Shown: one piece after another, positions 36,468 to 48,723 of the stretch
Position numbering within the stretch: the stretch's first letter is position 1
Layout of the letters: the number at the start of each line of letters is the position of its first letter
Assembly (NCBI RefSeq): GCF_000313135.1
Contig: NW_004457654.1
Coordinates: 1,316,730 to 1,380,729, forward strand
Length of the DNA stretch: 64,000 nucleotides
Origin: Acanthamoeba castellanii str. Neff
Lineage: Eukaryota; Discosea; Longamoebia; Acanthamoebidae
Direction: 5' to 3'
Translations under genes and position numbers: made by a program
The notes under the pieces: model-generated
The model's input: the letters and a program-made list of their open reading frames with translations, nothing else
What the model was told of the DNA's origin: nothing
The model's database searches: none

Positions 36468-38630
36468 ATGAGCGAGGAGGCGGCAGGTGGAACGACACAG
36501 CCTGCCACGATTGTTGTGCTGCCGGATGAGTTGTGGCTTCATCTGCTTGCCTTTCTCAAGGAACAAGATGTGGTCTCGCTCCACTTCGTAAACCGCCATT
36601 TGTATAGGCTGGCAGAGGATGACGCCGTACCTTGCCCTTCTTTGTCAAATCTTGATTATAAATGCGTTACAATCGTCGGGGGGGGGGCGTGTGGAGCAGG
36701 TGTGGCGCGCGCTGTTTGTGGCCAAGTACCCAGAGCAGCTGCACGACCGGGCGCTCGCCCGCCACGGCTGGAAGGAGCGGCTGCGTCTGGTCCACGCCTG
36801 CTGGCACCACGGCAAGTTCGCCGTGCGGCACAGCCTAGCCACCCACACCCGCTTCGGCGGCATCAGGTGCGTCTCCCACCACCGCCTCCTCCACTGCACA
36901 CCGACCACCACTAAGTGCTCACGATTGACCCGCGTGTGTGCAGGTTCGCCAACTTTGCTGAAGACGATGAGAACCTCATCGTGGGCGGCAGCACCCAAGG
37001 GCACATCGTCATCTGGAACCTCGACAAAGAACCATCAAGCGAGGTGTGTAGTGTAGTGGCTCATCCGTGTGTGTGTGCGTGCGTGCGATCACATCGACTT
37101 AGTGTTGGTTGGTGCGCGCCGATTCTCGCAGCAGAGCAACAGGGACTCGACGCAGGATGATACGACGGACCCTTCGGTGGAACACATCGCGGCGCACTCG
37201 CAGTGGGTACGCTGCGTGATCAGGCGAGGCGACACTCTGTTCTCCTGCTCCAGGTAAGTCTCCGGGGTTGTCGTCGGCATTGTCTACGCAGCAGCATGAC
37301 TGACTTACTGACTGGCCTGCCCACCACTGCAGCGACAATACGATAAAGATATGGTCGCTCTCGACCAAGCAGATGGTGCACAACCTCACTGCGCACACCA
37401 ACCAGGCACGCCTTTTCCTCTCGTGCGCGGTTAGTATGTATACTGCGCTCACGTGTGTGTATGTGTGTGTGTCGTGTGTGTCGTGTGTGTGTGTATGTGT
37501 GTGTGGTGTGTGTGTGTGGTCGACGTGCAGGTGAACCTCGTCAAGCTGATGCCCGACCTCGCAGGCAGTGTTGCCGATTCCACCACTCTCTTGAGCGCAA
37601 GCGATGACAACACGATTGGCCAGTGGGACATTGAACGAGGAGTCTGCGTGCGTACCTTTGACGGTAGGGCCCTTGATAACACCCGCACATGCCGCACGCA
37701 CTTCACCGCACACACCGCGCGTGCAGTCAAAAGTTGACCGTGCAGCCCTTTTCAGGTCATACGGGCTGGGTGCTGGCCCTGGACTGCGACGCGAACACGA
37801 TCGTCTCTGCGGGCAGCGTTCAGCCCATCAACATCTGGGACGCACGGTCGGGATCCAGGCGCTCCATTCCATGCGGCAGGTACATGCTTCCCCCCCTGGG
37901 CTCTTGTCTTGTATGGTCTGGTCTTGTCTACACGCACTCTCCCCCATCCACTCACCGGTTCCGACGTGTCGGCGCAGCGTCGTGCGGTTTCTACAATTTG
38001 ATGACAACACTCTTGCTCTCTGCGGGGACTCACTACTTCAGATCTGGTCCGCGCCACACGACCCCCCCCCACTTATCGACAACAACGATGATTGCTCTGC
38101 GCACTCAGCCCACTCACTCAACTGCTGGCCTGCTCTTCTTCTTCTTCTTCTTCAGGGATCTACGCATGAACGAGAAGCCGGTGAAGGAGCTCCCTCAGCC
38201 GGACACCCTGTGGACGCTACAGCTCAGCGGATCGCGGCTCCTCACCGGTGGGGACCACTCCGACATGCACCTGTACCCCCCCCAAACACCACCATTTGCG
38301 CGTAACCACTCCCGCAGCAGTGCTGCCTCAACCGTTGACGTCGCTCTGTGGGCACACGTGTGCGCACCGTGCCAGGTGGGACATCAACACGGGAACGTGT
38401 CGTGTCATCAATGACCCGGCTGCCGATCCAACACCGTACGCCTCCCAAGCCTTCCATCATCACCTCACAATGCCGTCGCGCTTGGCGGTGGTGTGGTTGT
38501 CGTTCACGACCTCGTTTCGTCGGCCTTGTGCAGGAGCGTGCAGTCGCTGCAGTTCTCGGCGACGCGCATCGTGAGCGCTTCGCTTGCTGGCCGTATTTCA
38601 GTTTGGGGACCGGACTATGGCCAGCCCTGA
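36468..38630 (+). CDS. F-box/WD40-repeat protein
   Basis: Predicted SCF substrate adaptor. The N-terminal F-box (VVLPDELWLHLLAFLKEQDV...NRHLYRLAEDDA) joins across a 36.6 kb intron containing a G10 run to VWRALFVAKYPEQL. A WD40 propeller follows: FANFAEDDENLIVGGSTQGH IVIWNL, WVRCVIRRGDTLFSCSSDNT IKIW, TTLLSASDDNTIGQWDI, GWVLALDCDANTIVSAG, DNTLALCGDSLLQIWDLR, GSRLLTGGDHSDMHLWDI and a final LQFSATRIVSASLAGRISVW. About seven repeats in all. It stops at 38628-38630, 91 bp from the converging gene. Introns carry GT-rich microsatellites and C runs. Confidence 0.9.
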
Positions 38631-38721
38631 GCACCGTCGCGATGTGGTCATGGATGCATCGATGATGATGCTGATGATGAAGACTTTCATTTTGTAGAGG
38701 TCTTGTGGTGGTGGTTGGTGA

Positions 38722-39647
38722 TTATTCGCCCTTCTCGAGCCGTCGCGGGCCAGAGGAAGCGAACACGTAGAGGCTGTCGGGCAAACCGCGGATGGCGAAG
38801 AGGCGGTCATTGTAGGCTCGTTTCCTCTCCTTTCGATCGCACCTGGTGCACGCCATGACACACACTCAGCCATCGCACACGACACACGCACGACACGCAC
38901 GACACGCATGAAGTTACCGGAAGGGGTTGGTGGAAGGCTCGAGGAGGGTCTCGAAGTCGCAGCAGCCCGTGAGCCACTGCCACTGCTTGTTCTCATCCTG
39001 GAGGTCGTGCGAGGTGAAGCAGCCCACGACGCCGTCGTTGAACAGGGCCACGAGGGTGCTCGTCCACGACTCAATGTAGAAGTGGAAGCCACTGGAAGCC
39101 ACGGCGTGTGTGGTGAGAGACGAGGTTGGGAGGGGGTGTTGATGAAGGATGGAAGGTGTGACAGGCACCTGTGGTACGCCAGGAACATGTGCGGATCCTC
39201 GTACTTCTTGTCATCGACGAGATCCTCGCGATAATCGTGGAATCGCCCTTTGTAGAAGGTGATTCGCAGGCGTGGCGTGAGATCCACGCTCGTGTTGTGC
39301 CGCTCGGGGCTCACTTGCGGTCCAATCATCACGATATCCAGTCGACGATCCTTCTCTACGAGATTGAGCACCTTCTCCAGGGCATCGCCCCAGAACTCAA
39401 GTGCGTTCTCCTCTTCCTCGGGGTTGCCGCCCAAGATGACGACCCGGAAGGGGCTCGATGGTTCGAGATCTTCAAAATCCTTCACCAGCTTCTTGGCCTG
39501 CAGCTGCTGGATGAAGAAGGCCAGAGTCAACGGCTTCGTGCGATTCCATTTCCACACGTTGTCCACGCTTTGGAGATCGAGATCGGGATGGAAATCCCGG
39601 ATGTAGGCGTCCCAATCGACCAGCGATTTCATCTGCCCTGCTTCCAT
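38722..39647 (-). CDS. MSS51 C-terminal-domain-like protein
   Basis: Starts MEAGQMKSLVDWDAYIRDF at 39647. The core resembles the C-terminal domain of MSS51/MYND proteins: PFRVVILGGNPEEEENALEF, RLDIVMIGPQVSPERH, a conserved-looking middle, then FHFYIESWTSTLVALFNDGV. The last exon (CDRKERKRAYNDRLFAIRGL...LEKGE) joins by a GTAACT donor and CAG acceptor and ends at the TAA at 38722-38724. No MYND zinc finger is visible, unlike yeast and animal MSS51, so this may be a stand-alone version of the domain. Function is unknown. Confidence 0.65.
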
Positions 39648-39783
39648 CTTTTGTGTGTCGAGCACTGACGCAAAAAGAACGAAGCCACTTTGACACGATG
39701 GTTCGGAAGGGAGAGACAAGAAGAAGAGAGGCAAAGAAGAAGAGGAGGAGGAGACGTCTCGCTCGAGCGCGTTGTTGGTCTCA

Positions 39784-40713
39784 TCACTCGGCGTACTCGG
39801 GTCGAAGGTCGAAGAGGTCGGCCACGAACTCCTCGCGTATCTCGCACACGATGCTGTCGGCCTCCAAGCGGTACTCGCGCCACAGCGACACCCCACCAGA
39901 ACGTCCAGCCTGATGTACCACCATGTGGGCACACCCAGAGATCACAGAAGAAAACGGTCAATCAACGCTGCGACTGGTGATGGTGATGGTGATGATGAAG
40001 ACGGGCATGATGAGGAATAGCACACACCAGGAGAAGTGTTGTACCTGGAGCAGGACGAAGCTGGGGAGGAGTCGCAAGTGGAAGAAGAGCTGGCCGATGC
40101 CGACCTTTTCCTCGAGCACCAGTCGCAGGTGCTCTTCCTTCTTGATCGTCACGGTGCTCTTGGCATTGCAGAACGCCTGCGTGCATGGACCACGCGCGTG
40201 TTACGAGGAAATGCCCACAAGCCAAGCGACTCAGCGAGTAGCGAGAAGTGCGATCGCACCTTGCCGAAGCAGGTGAGGTTGACCTCACGCTCGAAGATGC
40301 TGGTTTGGCCCACTCGATCGTTCTTGATGATCTCAACCGACACCGGGCTGTTGTAGTACGCGCTGTTGCGGCCCACAAACAAATAAAAAGTTATTTATTT
40401 ATTTATTTTAGAAGTAGGTAATAAATAGATAAATCAACAACTCCGAGTACCTCATGAGGCGTTGCAGGTTGCCGTTGGCCGAGAGGACGATGCGCTCGAG
40501 TCCGGTGAAGCCCGCCGGGAGCACCGTGGTGATTTCTCGAGGCGCCAAGATGTCGCCAAAGTGATTCGGTTTCCTTTCAATCTGCTCACCTCCGAATCCG
40601 GTGGTGGCTGGCGAAAAGGGTCCTCCATTGTTCTCCATACGCGGCACCTTGTTCGGCCGTGTCGTGGGCGAGTCCGGCGCTGGTTCCGAAATAAGCAGCC
40701 GACTCACGTCCAT
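39784..40713 (-). CDS. Uncharacterised protein, possible chorismate-lyase (UbiC)-like fold
   Basis: Reads MDVSRLLISEPAPDSPTTRP at its start (40713). It continues FGDILAPREITTVLPAGFTG, LERIVLSANGNLQRLM, SAYYNSPVSVEIIKNDRV, FEREVNLTCFGKAFCNAKS, VGIGQLFFHLRLLPSFVL and GGVSLWREYRLEADSIVCEI, ending LRPEYAE at the TGA at 39784-39786. The order (L-x-NGNLQR, then ER.V.L, then IGQ.F, then WR.Y.L) is reminiscent of the chorismate pyruvate-lyase/UTRA fold, but I cannot confirm this. An intron near 40390-40440 holds an ATTT/TTTA-rich run. Coding status is well supported by frame and composition; function is not. Confidence 0.6.
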
Positions 40714-40816
40714 CCTCCTCTGCTGCGCACGCACACCGTCAACAACACGCGCACCAGCATTACCTCGAAGTCGACACAAATTCTTTCATACACCAGCCAC
40801 ACGCACTGAGCTGACT

Positions 40817-43800
40817 CTATTCATCCATGAAGCTGCCATCTCGGCTGCCTGCTGGCTCATCTTCTTCCTCATCTTCGTCTTCTTCCTCTTCCTCTCCGTC
40901 CCGGACCATGTGTGAGGTATTCGTAGTGGTAGTCGCCTCCTCGCCTACTTCTTCGATTGCTCCACCCTCTTCCTCCTCGGCTTCATCTTCGTCTTCCTCA
41001 TCTCCGTCTTCTTGCTCCTCGTCCAGGAGGTCGTAGAACAGGAGTCGCTTGGGCGCGGCGTACACTGCGGCCACGTTTCGAGTCCCGCTCACGGCGGCGC
41101 CAGCCGCGTTTGGAGGTTGCAGCCTCGACTTGAACTCACTCGGCGTCGAAGACACAAACAACTGCGTGCACGAAGAGGAGAGGAAATCCAATCAGCACCA
41201 TGCCCGCATACGCGTGTGTCGTGCGTGCGTGCGTGCGTGTGCGGGTGGTGCTAGACGTACCTTGTCAGCGAGCATTCGCTGCACCAGGTTCGTGCGACTG
41301 CTGCTGAGCTGGCATCGGTCGGGGATCGGCACGAACGTGACGTCCGTGATCGGAAGCAGCTCCAACACGGTTTCCACCACACCTGTGAAGACACCACACC
41401 GCCCACAGCTTACGGTGTGAGCCAAGAAAGAACGAAAGAAGAAGACGTAAGGGAGTGTACTACCCTCGGGCTCGACAAGGGGGTCGATGGAGTGGTCCAC
41501 GCTGAAGGTGGTGGCGCACGACAGCACGGCCAGCGTGTCCTTGTTGTAGAAGGACAGGTGCATGACTTCGGCGTTGTCGCGCGGGAGGCGCAGGGCGCCC
41601 ACGCTGTAGTCCTCGTCGACCGTCGTGGCGTTGGCGGCCGCGTCGTAGACGGTGGCGAGCTCCTCGAGGCCCTGTCGTCGGCGGTGCTGCCGCGGGTTGA
41701 AGTGGTACCGCTTCCGCAGCAGCCACACGCAGCGCTTCGGCTCCGACGGAGCTGCCGAGGTGTCGTCCAAGAACGAGAACGAGGCATCGCCCCCGCCCAG
41801 CGCGTCTTGGAGCGAGGCGGGCATCGGCGCCGACGAATGGAAGGCCGTGAGGTGCAGACACACGCCCGAATCGTTCCGGCTTCCCTCCTTCGCGACGGTC
41901 TCGGTGAAGAAGGCGGTCAGCACCTGGTCAGGGATCTCCTCCCCGCCCTCGCCTCCCCCTTCGTCGTCGAGTTCCGCCGGCTGCTGGTGGTTGAAGCCGG
42001 CATCGGCCGCCGCAGTCTCTTCGGCTTCGGCTTCGTCCTCATCGTCCTCCTCCCAGTAGTTTCGCTCTCGCTTCTCCTTCTTGGGCTTGGGAGGCTCGGG
42101 CGGCGCTGTCGCAGCGCTGCTCGGGGCCGACTTGGCCGCGGCGGCGGCGGCAGTCTCCTTCATCTTGATGGCCAGCAGCGGAATGGCGTTGTCGATGGTG
42201 AACGACTTGGCCAGGGTCTGCGAGGGCATGATGAAGGTCTCCTCGTAGATGGCCGCCATGTCGCTGAACATCTGCTTCAGCGAGGGAGCGGACCCGCCGA
42301 GGGAGGACCCGGGCGTGCCGTGCGCGTTGGCGTTGATCGACGCCTGCCCGCTGAGGCCGACGACGAACGAGGGCGTGGACCCTCGGGAGCTGTAGCCGCC
42401 GCGCGAGGCCGACGAGGGCGTGGAGAGCGCCGATATGGAGGAGAGCTGCATCCGCGCGACGCTGGCCGCGATCGAAGAGGGTGAGAAGCGCGGCAGACCA
42501 CCCGTGGACGGCGTGCCGGCAAAGGAGGAAGACGACGCGGCCGAGCCCGAGGCCGGCGAGGGCGTCGAGAAGGCAGAGAGCGAGCCCAGCGCGGTCACGG
42601 GGTTGACGCCCCTCGGGTGGAGCTGCGACGAGGAGAACGAGTTCTGGCTGGGCCGGGCGGGGGTCGAGGCCACGCCGACGTCGGGGGCGGCGCCCACGCC
42701 CGGCAGCTGGAAGGCGGCCGACCGCGGCGACACGTTGGTGAACGGGGAGATGGAGGAGGAGAGCATGAAGGGCGACGACGACGAGTGAGAGGCGATGCGG
42801 CGCGCGAAGGAGGGGGTGGCGCTGCCAAAGCCCGACAGGCGGTTGAGCCCGTCGGACTGAGACATGGCCCCAACGCCGCCGGGCGAGGGCAGCAGCATGC
42901 TGTTGTCCGCAGTCGGCGTTGCCGTTGCCGTGGCGGCGGCCTGTCCTTCTGGGTTCGCGTCGTCGTCGGTCGCCGCCTCCTTAAAGAACGGCGCGATCAG
43001 GTCCTTTCCCAGGTTGTCGTTCAAAAAGTCGGAGACGGCCTTCTCATCGATCGGCACCAGCTCCTTCATCCGCCGCCGAGTCAGCATGTCGGCCAGCCGC
43101 AGTGTGCCTGTGCGGTGCGTGCGTGCGTTTGAAGGGGGGTAGTAGAGATCAGGGAAAACAATGATCTTGCCTGGGGAGCTCGATGGGCGAGAAGGTACCG
43201 GCAAGCAGCCAGTTGAAAAAGGCCGAGTACTTCCTCTTCATCTCGCTCAGGATCTTGGCCAGCTCCTCGGTGCGGCGGATGAAGAGTGACGCCTTCTGCA
43301 GGAGGAACGACAGGGACTCCTCCTCCAGGCCGATGATACCGAATTGCTCGTACCACTTGGCCTGTGCGTGTGCGGTGGCACCAGTCGCTGATGAGTACAA
43401 CAGTGCAGTAACCCGACATGTTGGAAGCGAGCGGGTGCAAAGCGTGCTGTGTGCACAAGGTTCTTACCCTTCCCTGGAGCTCGCTCAGCCGAAACAGCAG
43501 TGTCTCGCTGGCTGGTTTGAGGTGCGTGATGAGCAATTCCTCCAGCCGAGCGCAGCCGGCCTCGATTCCCTTGCCCATTTTCCGCACCCCCTGTCGAGTT
43601 TGCAGACCAGTGAGAGTGTGACACCGGTGAGTCACCGGCACTCAACGAGGGCGAAAGAAGAGTGCGCGTCTTCGCCACGTACCGACTCCGTCAACGTGGT
43701 GAGCAAGAATCGCTCGAGATCAGCGCTGGGAACACCGGTCACCAGAAAGTAGAGCAGCTCTTGCCGTACTGTCGTGGTGCTGTTGTTCTCTGGTGGTGAG

Positions 43801-45382
43801 GACTGGCGAGTGAGTCTCATTGCTGCGTGCATGCGTGCGCGCACACATACATGCTTCGGTGGAGGGCGATGAGTACCTTGCAGCATGTTGGAAAAATCGC
43901 TGCACCGCGTGTTAAACTCGCCGATGGAGTGGCCCCATTTGTCGCCCATGAGCTGGAGCGTCGTGTCGATGTGGGAAAGGTGCGATGATATGTAGGCCGA
44001 TTGGACAGCGATCAGCTTGAGTTCCTGCCGCCGGGACCACAGCAGCGACGTGTTGAGGTCGATCAACGCGAGAGTGGGCGACGAGTCCGGGCTCACCGAG
44101 GAAGACGAAAACGACGACGGCGTCTTGGCCGGAGGGAGCGGGGAGAGAAACGAGTACTGCGCCGTGCTGTCTTCCCGCACGGTCAGATACTCCCAGTCGA
44201 GCGTGCCTTCGATCGCTATGTAGAGATGCTTAAGGTCGGCCGAGAGGTTGACCTTCATCGCTTGTGCCTGGGTATTACCAATCAAAACGTTCCAGTCAGT
44301 CGTTGTCGTGTCCAAACAAAATAAAATAGCAATCGATGGAGGGCACTGGCGGCGGCCTACCTGTTGAGAGTTGGCCATGGCCCGAATGTCGGCCATGCCG
44401 ACGCAAAACGTTCCAAGCGCACTGAACACAAGATCGACCACGCCACATGCAAGCATGAGTGAGCAAGAGACAAGCAGGGAACAGTGTCATCTCGAGAGAA
44501 TGGAGGGGCACCTCAGAATGACTTTGCCCGTTTCATCACCGGACACGAGGATGTTGAGCTGATTAGGTGGTGGCATCCGCGCCGCGGCATTGGTGGTCGT
44601 TGCCATATCCACGGCCCTGGAGCACCGCATAGAGAGAGAGAGAGAGTCAGCAAGAGGGCGACACTGCAACTGTGATGGGGAGCACATGCCCGTCCGATGG
44701 CTGACCCGGTGGAAGTGGCAGCGGTGGAAGGAAGCGGTCTGTTCGGTCAACCAAGTAGTGGATGTGCGCATGCTGCAGGGCTCCGACGGCCGGTGCGCCG
44801 ACGGCCGTCTCCTGTGCCCAGTGAAGGCAGGTGACTGACGCAGAGTGGAACTGGGAGGAGAAGTACGAGGTGCCGTTCTCCACATCGACCAACGATATCT
44901 TGCCGTCTTGGTGGCCCACCGCGATGATCTTGCCTGTGGTGAGAAGAACGAGCGCTTGAAGATGAGTAAAAACTGCGGCATGGTGCGGAACAAGGGAGCA
45001 GGAGGGAAAGAGCACCATCAGGGCGCCAGGTGAGGGCGGTGGTGGGTTGGTCGTGGGTGCGGATGCTGAACAGGCGCTGCCACGACAGGCGCTGAACGAT
45101 GAGCTGGTCGTCTGCAGTGATCCAGGCCAGCAAATCCATGGTGGGACACCACTCGAAAAGCTTAATCTCCTCTGCTACCGGCTTGTCAATGAGATTTTTG
45201 AAGCATTGTGTGCCGTGCACGCCTTCTCCCTCGGTTCCTTCCGTTCCCTCCTGGTTCATGTCTTCGTCCGGATTGCCCTCATCTACGCTGCTCTCGGCAA
45301 TTTCATTGATCTCAGTCTGTTCCCCATGTTCCTTGAGAACCGAGTGATCGAGACCCAGACCATCTCCACCCAGCTCTTCCAT
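40817..45382 (-). CDS. ANAPC4: Anaphase-promoting complex subunit 4 (APC4)
   Basis: Scaffold subunit of the APC/C ubiquitin ligase. The start (45382) gives an acidic leader, then WD40-type sequence: EEIKLFEWCPTMDLLAWITA, LTWRPDGKIIAVGHQDGKIS, VTCLHWAQETAVG and QLNILVSGDETGKVIL. The helical APC4 middle domain follows (KWYEQFGIIGLEEESLSFLL, RRTEELAKILSEMKRKYSAF) and FLNDNLGKDLIAPFFKEAA. A Ser/Thr/Gly-rich insertion (about 42.25-42.9 kb) and an acidic block are unlike animal APC4. The C-terminus (RNVAAVYAAPKRLLFYDLLD plus an acidic tail) ends at the TAG at 40817-40819. More than ten exons. Confidence 0.9.
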
Positions 45383-45540
45383 TGTACAATTTTGATTTTG
45401 ATTAATTTGCACTAAAAGAGCGCCAAAGTGTCGGATTCTTGGCATTCTTCGGTTAACCTTTTCCCGCGCGTTTTTCAGAGCAGAGGCTGTTGTCTTCGTT
45501 TCCTCGCCCCCTGATCGCACGCATCGCCTCCTCGAGCAAG

Positions 45541-46384
45541 ATGAGCAGCGTAAACATCACCAACGTGCAGGTGTTGGACAACCCTGCTAAGTGGCCCGCT
45601 CCGCTCCAGTTTGAAATTACCTTTGAGTGCCTCACCCCGCTGCAAGAAGGTGCGCTTGCAACCCAAAAAATTCATGATCGCTGCCATTTTGATGGCTGCC
45701 CTGTACTTACGCTGCGCATAGACCTCGAGTGGAAGGTGATCTACGTCGGATCGGCGGAAAATGTGCAACATGACCAAGAGCTCGAGTCCGTAATGGTCGG
45801 CCCTGTGCCTGTAGGCGTGAACAAGTTTGTGCTGCAGGTACCCTCCACCCCCCCCCTCTCTTGCGTGCAAATCCTCACTCGCCCATGCATATTTTCTCCA
45901 CCAGACCGAACCCCCAGATCACACCAAGATCCCTCAGTCGGACCTGCTGGGCGTGACTGTGGTCCTGCTGAAGTGCTACTACCGGAGCAGCGAGTTCCTG
46001 CGCGTCGGGTTCTACGTCAACAATGAGTACGATAACCCAGAGATGCAGGAGAACCCGCCCATGCCGCACGACGTGGCGAGGATCAACCGCAACATCCTCG
46101 CCGCCAAGCCCCGCATCACCACTTTCAACAACCGCTGGGACAACACCACGCCCGAGATCGAGGAGGTGAGCATCATTGACGCAGAAATGCATGAAGGTGA
46201 AGGGGAGCTCCTCCCCGAAGAGGAGGAAGAGGGGGAGGAAGAGGAAGAAGAGGATGGCGAGGAGGATGAGGAGGAGGAAGAGGAAGATGAAGATGAAGAT
46301 GGGGAAGATGGCAAGGAGGGAGAAGGAGGCGAAGAGGATATCAAGGACGAGAACGACGTCATCGAGATGGACCCTCAACCCTAG
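45541..46384 (+). CDS. ASF1: Histone chaperone ASF1
   Basis: H3-H4 chaperone. Exons 45541-45649, 45722-45837 and 45905-46384 keep frame. The Ig-like core is nearly canonical: [88 protein letters not shown] and [17 protein letters not shown]-terminal tail of about 70 residues is mostly Glu/Asp, as in yeast Asf1, ending IEMDPQP. Confidence 0.97.
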
Positions 46385-46506
46385 TTCAAGCGCGATGAAG
46401 TGGATTCGTTGCGTGATGCCAACAAAGGAGGACCATGTCCGTGCGCTGTATCTGTACAAAGCGAAACTCATGGTCGTCTGCTTCTTCTTTCTTTGCGGGT
46501 GCTCTA

Positions 46507-47480
46507 CTACATGAGGGCCACCTTGTCGCCCTCCTTTGCGATGAGATTGCGAACAGAGCGGTAGGGGAGGTAGTACAGCGAGTCCTTCGTCAGTTCGATC
46601 GCTATGCCGTCGAGGTCTTGCGTGCCCACGTTCTCGACGGCCTTCAAGAAGACGTTCGTGTTCAGCTTGGGCATGCCTGTAGATGAGATGGCCAGCACGC
46701 CAATGTTAAGACTCCACAACGCCGAGGAGCAAGAGAGCAAGAGAAGTGAAGTGCAAAGTGCCTGCTTTGGGCGTGCCGCTGTTGCCGATGCGCTCAGCGA
46801 TCTTGGGCGAGATGAGGTCGAGAGCTCGACTCTGCTCGAGCTCCAATTCTCTGAACCTGTGCATGTGCGGTGGTGCGTGTGCGCGGTTATGCTTTGCGAC
46901 CACCAGAGAGAGAGAGAGAGAGGCCAAGGCGATGGGCAGGTACTGCTTCAGGAACTGGAGCTCATTGTCGGACAGCTTGTGCGTCTCCAGCGGCGAGTGG
47001 AGGATGTACTCGGCGTGCTTCTGAATCTGCAAGAACACAATGTATGTAAGGGACCCATCAGCTTGCGTGAGCGGGCCTGAAGAGGTCACCTCTTCAGGCA
47101 CGCGGGGGTGAAGGAACCTTTCGCAGCCGCGTCTGAAGGTAGGCAGACAGCGCGTACTTGACGCGTTGCAGGTACCACGAGGTGAGCAGTTGTCGTCGGA
47201 GGAAGGCATCCTCACTCTCGCCCTTGTATGATTGATTCGATTTCTCCTCCTTTACAGAAAGAGATCTAAGATTTAATTGCAGGAGAGGAAGAAAAGCAGG
47301 ACGATTGAAGTGGGCACATACCTCTGCATCGACAAAATCTTTCGTTTTAGATATAAGTTCAGTCTGGAAGGGGAGGACCTCCGGGGCGATTAATTCGTTC
47401 ATCACCGCCATGCGCAGGAGGCCATCGTCTCCATCACCGCCAAAGGATTTGGACCCAGCATCTGCCACGCTTGCTTCCAT
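46507..47480 (-). CDS. GINS4: GINS complex subunit SLD5 (GINS4)
   Basis: Part of the CMG replicative helicase. Starts MEASVADAGSKSF at 47480. The GINS A-domain pattern is present: LLRMAVMNELIAPEVLPFQT, LLTSWYLQRVKYALSAYLQT RLRKI, then HAEYILHSP...LSDNELQFLKQY. The small B-domain follows: MPKLNTNVFLKAVENVGTQD and DSLYYLPYRSVRNLIAKEGD, ending KVALM before the TAG at 46507-46509. The WY.QR..Y.L..YL..RL.KI block is the SLD5 hallmark. About five exons. Confidence 0.9.
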
Positions 47481-47566
47481 CTTGGCCAATCGATTCGTTT
47501 TTGGTTGTGTTTTTTCTCCGTGTTGAGCTTTCCCGCCAAAATTTGTCCCCTTCACCAAGCTGGTGT

Positions 47567-48526
47567 TTATTTTTCAGTTTTCAAGGCCGCCGCCTTCTTG
47601 AGCAGCTGCTGCACCATGTCTCGAGTCTGTGCGGGCGAGAGGAACTCGCAGTTGAGGATGGCGTTGGCGATGAGCATGGTCTGCACGCTGGAGTTGGAGT
47701 GCACCCACACGCGACCGTTCTGACCGACGGCAATTTCGAACGGCATCGACTTGCCGATCTCCTGCAGCACGACGCAGTCCGGCGACAGCAACCTGGCACG
47801 CAGCAAGAGAGCGCGCAAAGTTAGTGGTCAGTCAATGTGGTCTTTGGGTCCAACGTAGATCAAAGGTTTACACGTACTGTCGCGCAAGGCTAAGTGAGCA
47901 CTTCACCATGTAACCGCCCGCGAGAATGCCGAATCCCTCGGCCTTGCCCGTCGCCGCCGTGCACACCAGCTCGGGCTCCATGTCCTTGTTCGCCACCACG
48001 ACTCTCGCATACACGACCGTTCCCACCTGCAGTCGCCGGCGGAGTGCATTCAGCATTCCTGGTCGGCGAGAGAGCAGCATTCCTTCGCACACGCCCGGGG
48101 CTCAACAGGCCTGGCTGAGGCAAGAGCGTACCTGAAGGTTGGGCCTGTTCTTGCGGGTGGCTCCTTCAAACGCGAGCATGGGAAGGACGGCCGGCACAGC
48201 GCTGCCCAGATCCACCTTGGCGTTTTCTACGTGCTTTTCAAGCACCACACCCAGCACCATGTCCTCCATCACGGGCACATACTGCGTAGCAGATTATTAA
48301 GAACGAGGACACTGATTACAAGTTTGTAATCTTGGGGAGGGGTTCGTACTCGCTTTTGACGATTATCCACCCACACGTGATTTCCCTTGCTTCGCAAAAT
48401 TCCGCACTTGGTGGCGATAAGATTCTCCTGATTTTGGATCACACCGATGCCAATCTTTGTCGTCTTTGCAGGATCTACCTTGCCGATGACCTCACCGGGC
48501 ATTACGACCTGGCCCGCCTTCTCCAT
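47567..48526 (-). CDS. EXOSC3: RNA exosome cap subunit RRP40 (EXOSC3)
   Basis: S1/KH cap protein of the RNA exosome. MEKAGQVVMPGEVIGKV opens the N-terminal domain, then IATKCGILRSKGNHVWVDNR. The S1 region reads YVPVMEDMVLGVVLEKHVEN, FEGATRKNRPNLQVGTVVYA and VVANKDMEPELVCTA. The C-terminal KH domain reads LLSPDCVVLQEIGKSMPFEI, VGQNGRVWVHSNS and ends LKKAAALKTEK. The NRPNLQVGxxxYA and VVANKDMEPELVC blocks separate RRP40 from RRP4 and CSL4. Confidence 0.95.
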
Positions 48527-48723
48527 CTTTTCTTGTGATCAAAAAACAAAATACGAAACACAACCGGTTTTAATTTCTTTCATTTCCATGATGTTTTCTT
48601 TTGTCTACATTTTTGTTGACGCCAGCACACGCTTTGCTGCGGGTTGGCCTCATCGACAGACCAAGACGAAAAACAAACACACACCATCATCCGCCAAGAA
48701 AGAACCAATTGAATTGATAGAAC

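Noticed and set aside
41417..42484. 355-aa plus-strand frame across APC4
   Set aside because: Antisense shadow of the low-complexity APC4 insert, with no recognisable domain, while the minus strand reads into conserved APC4 blocks.
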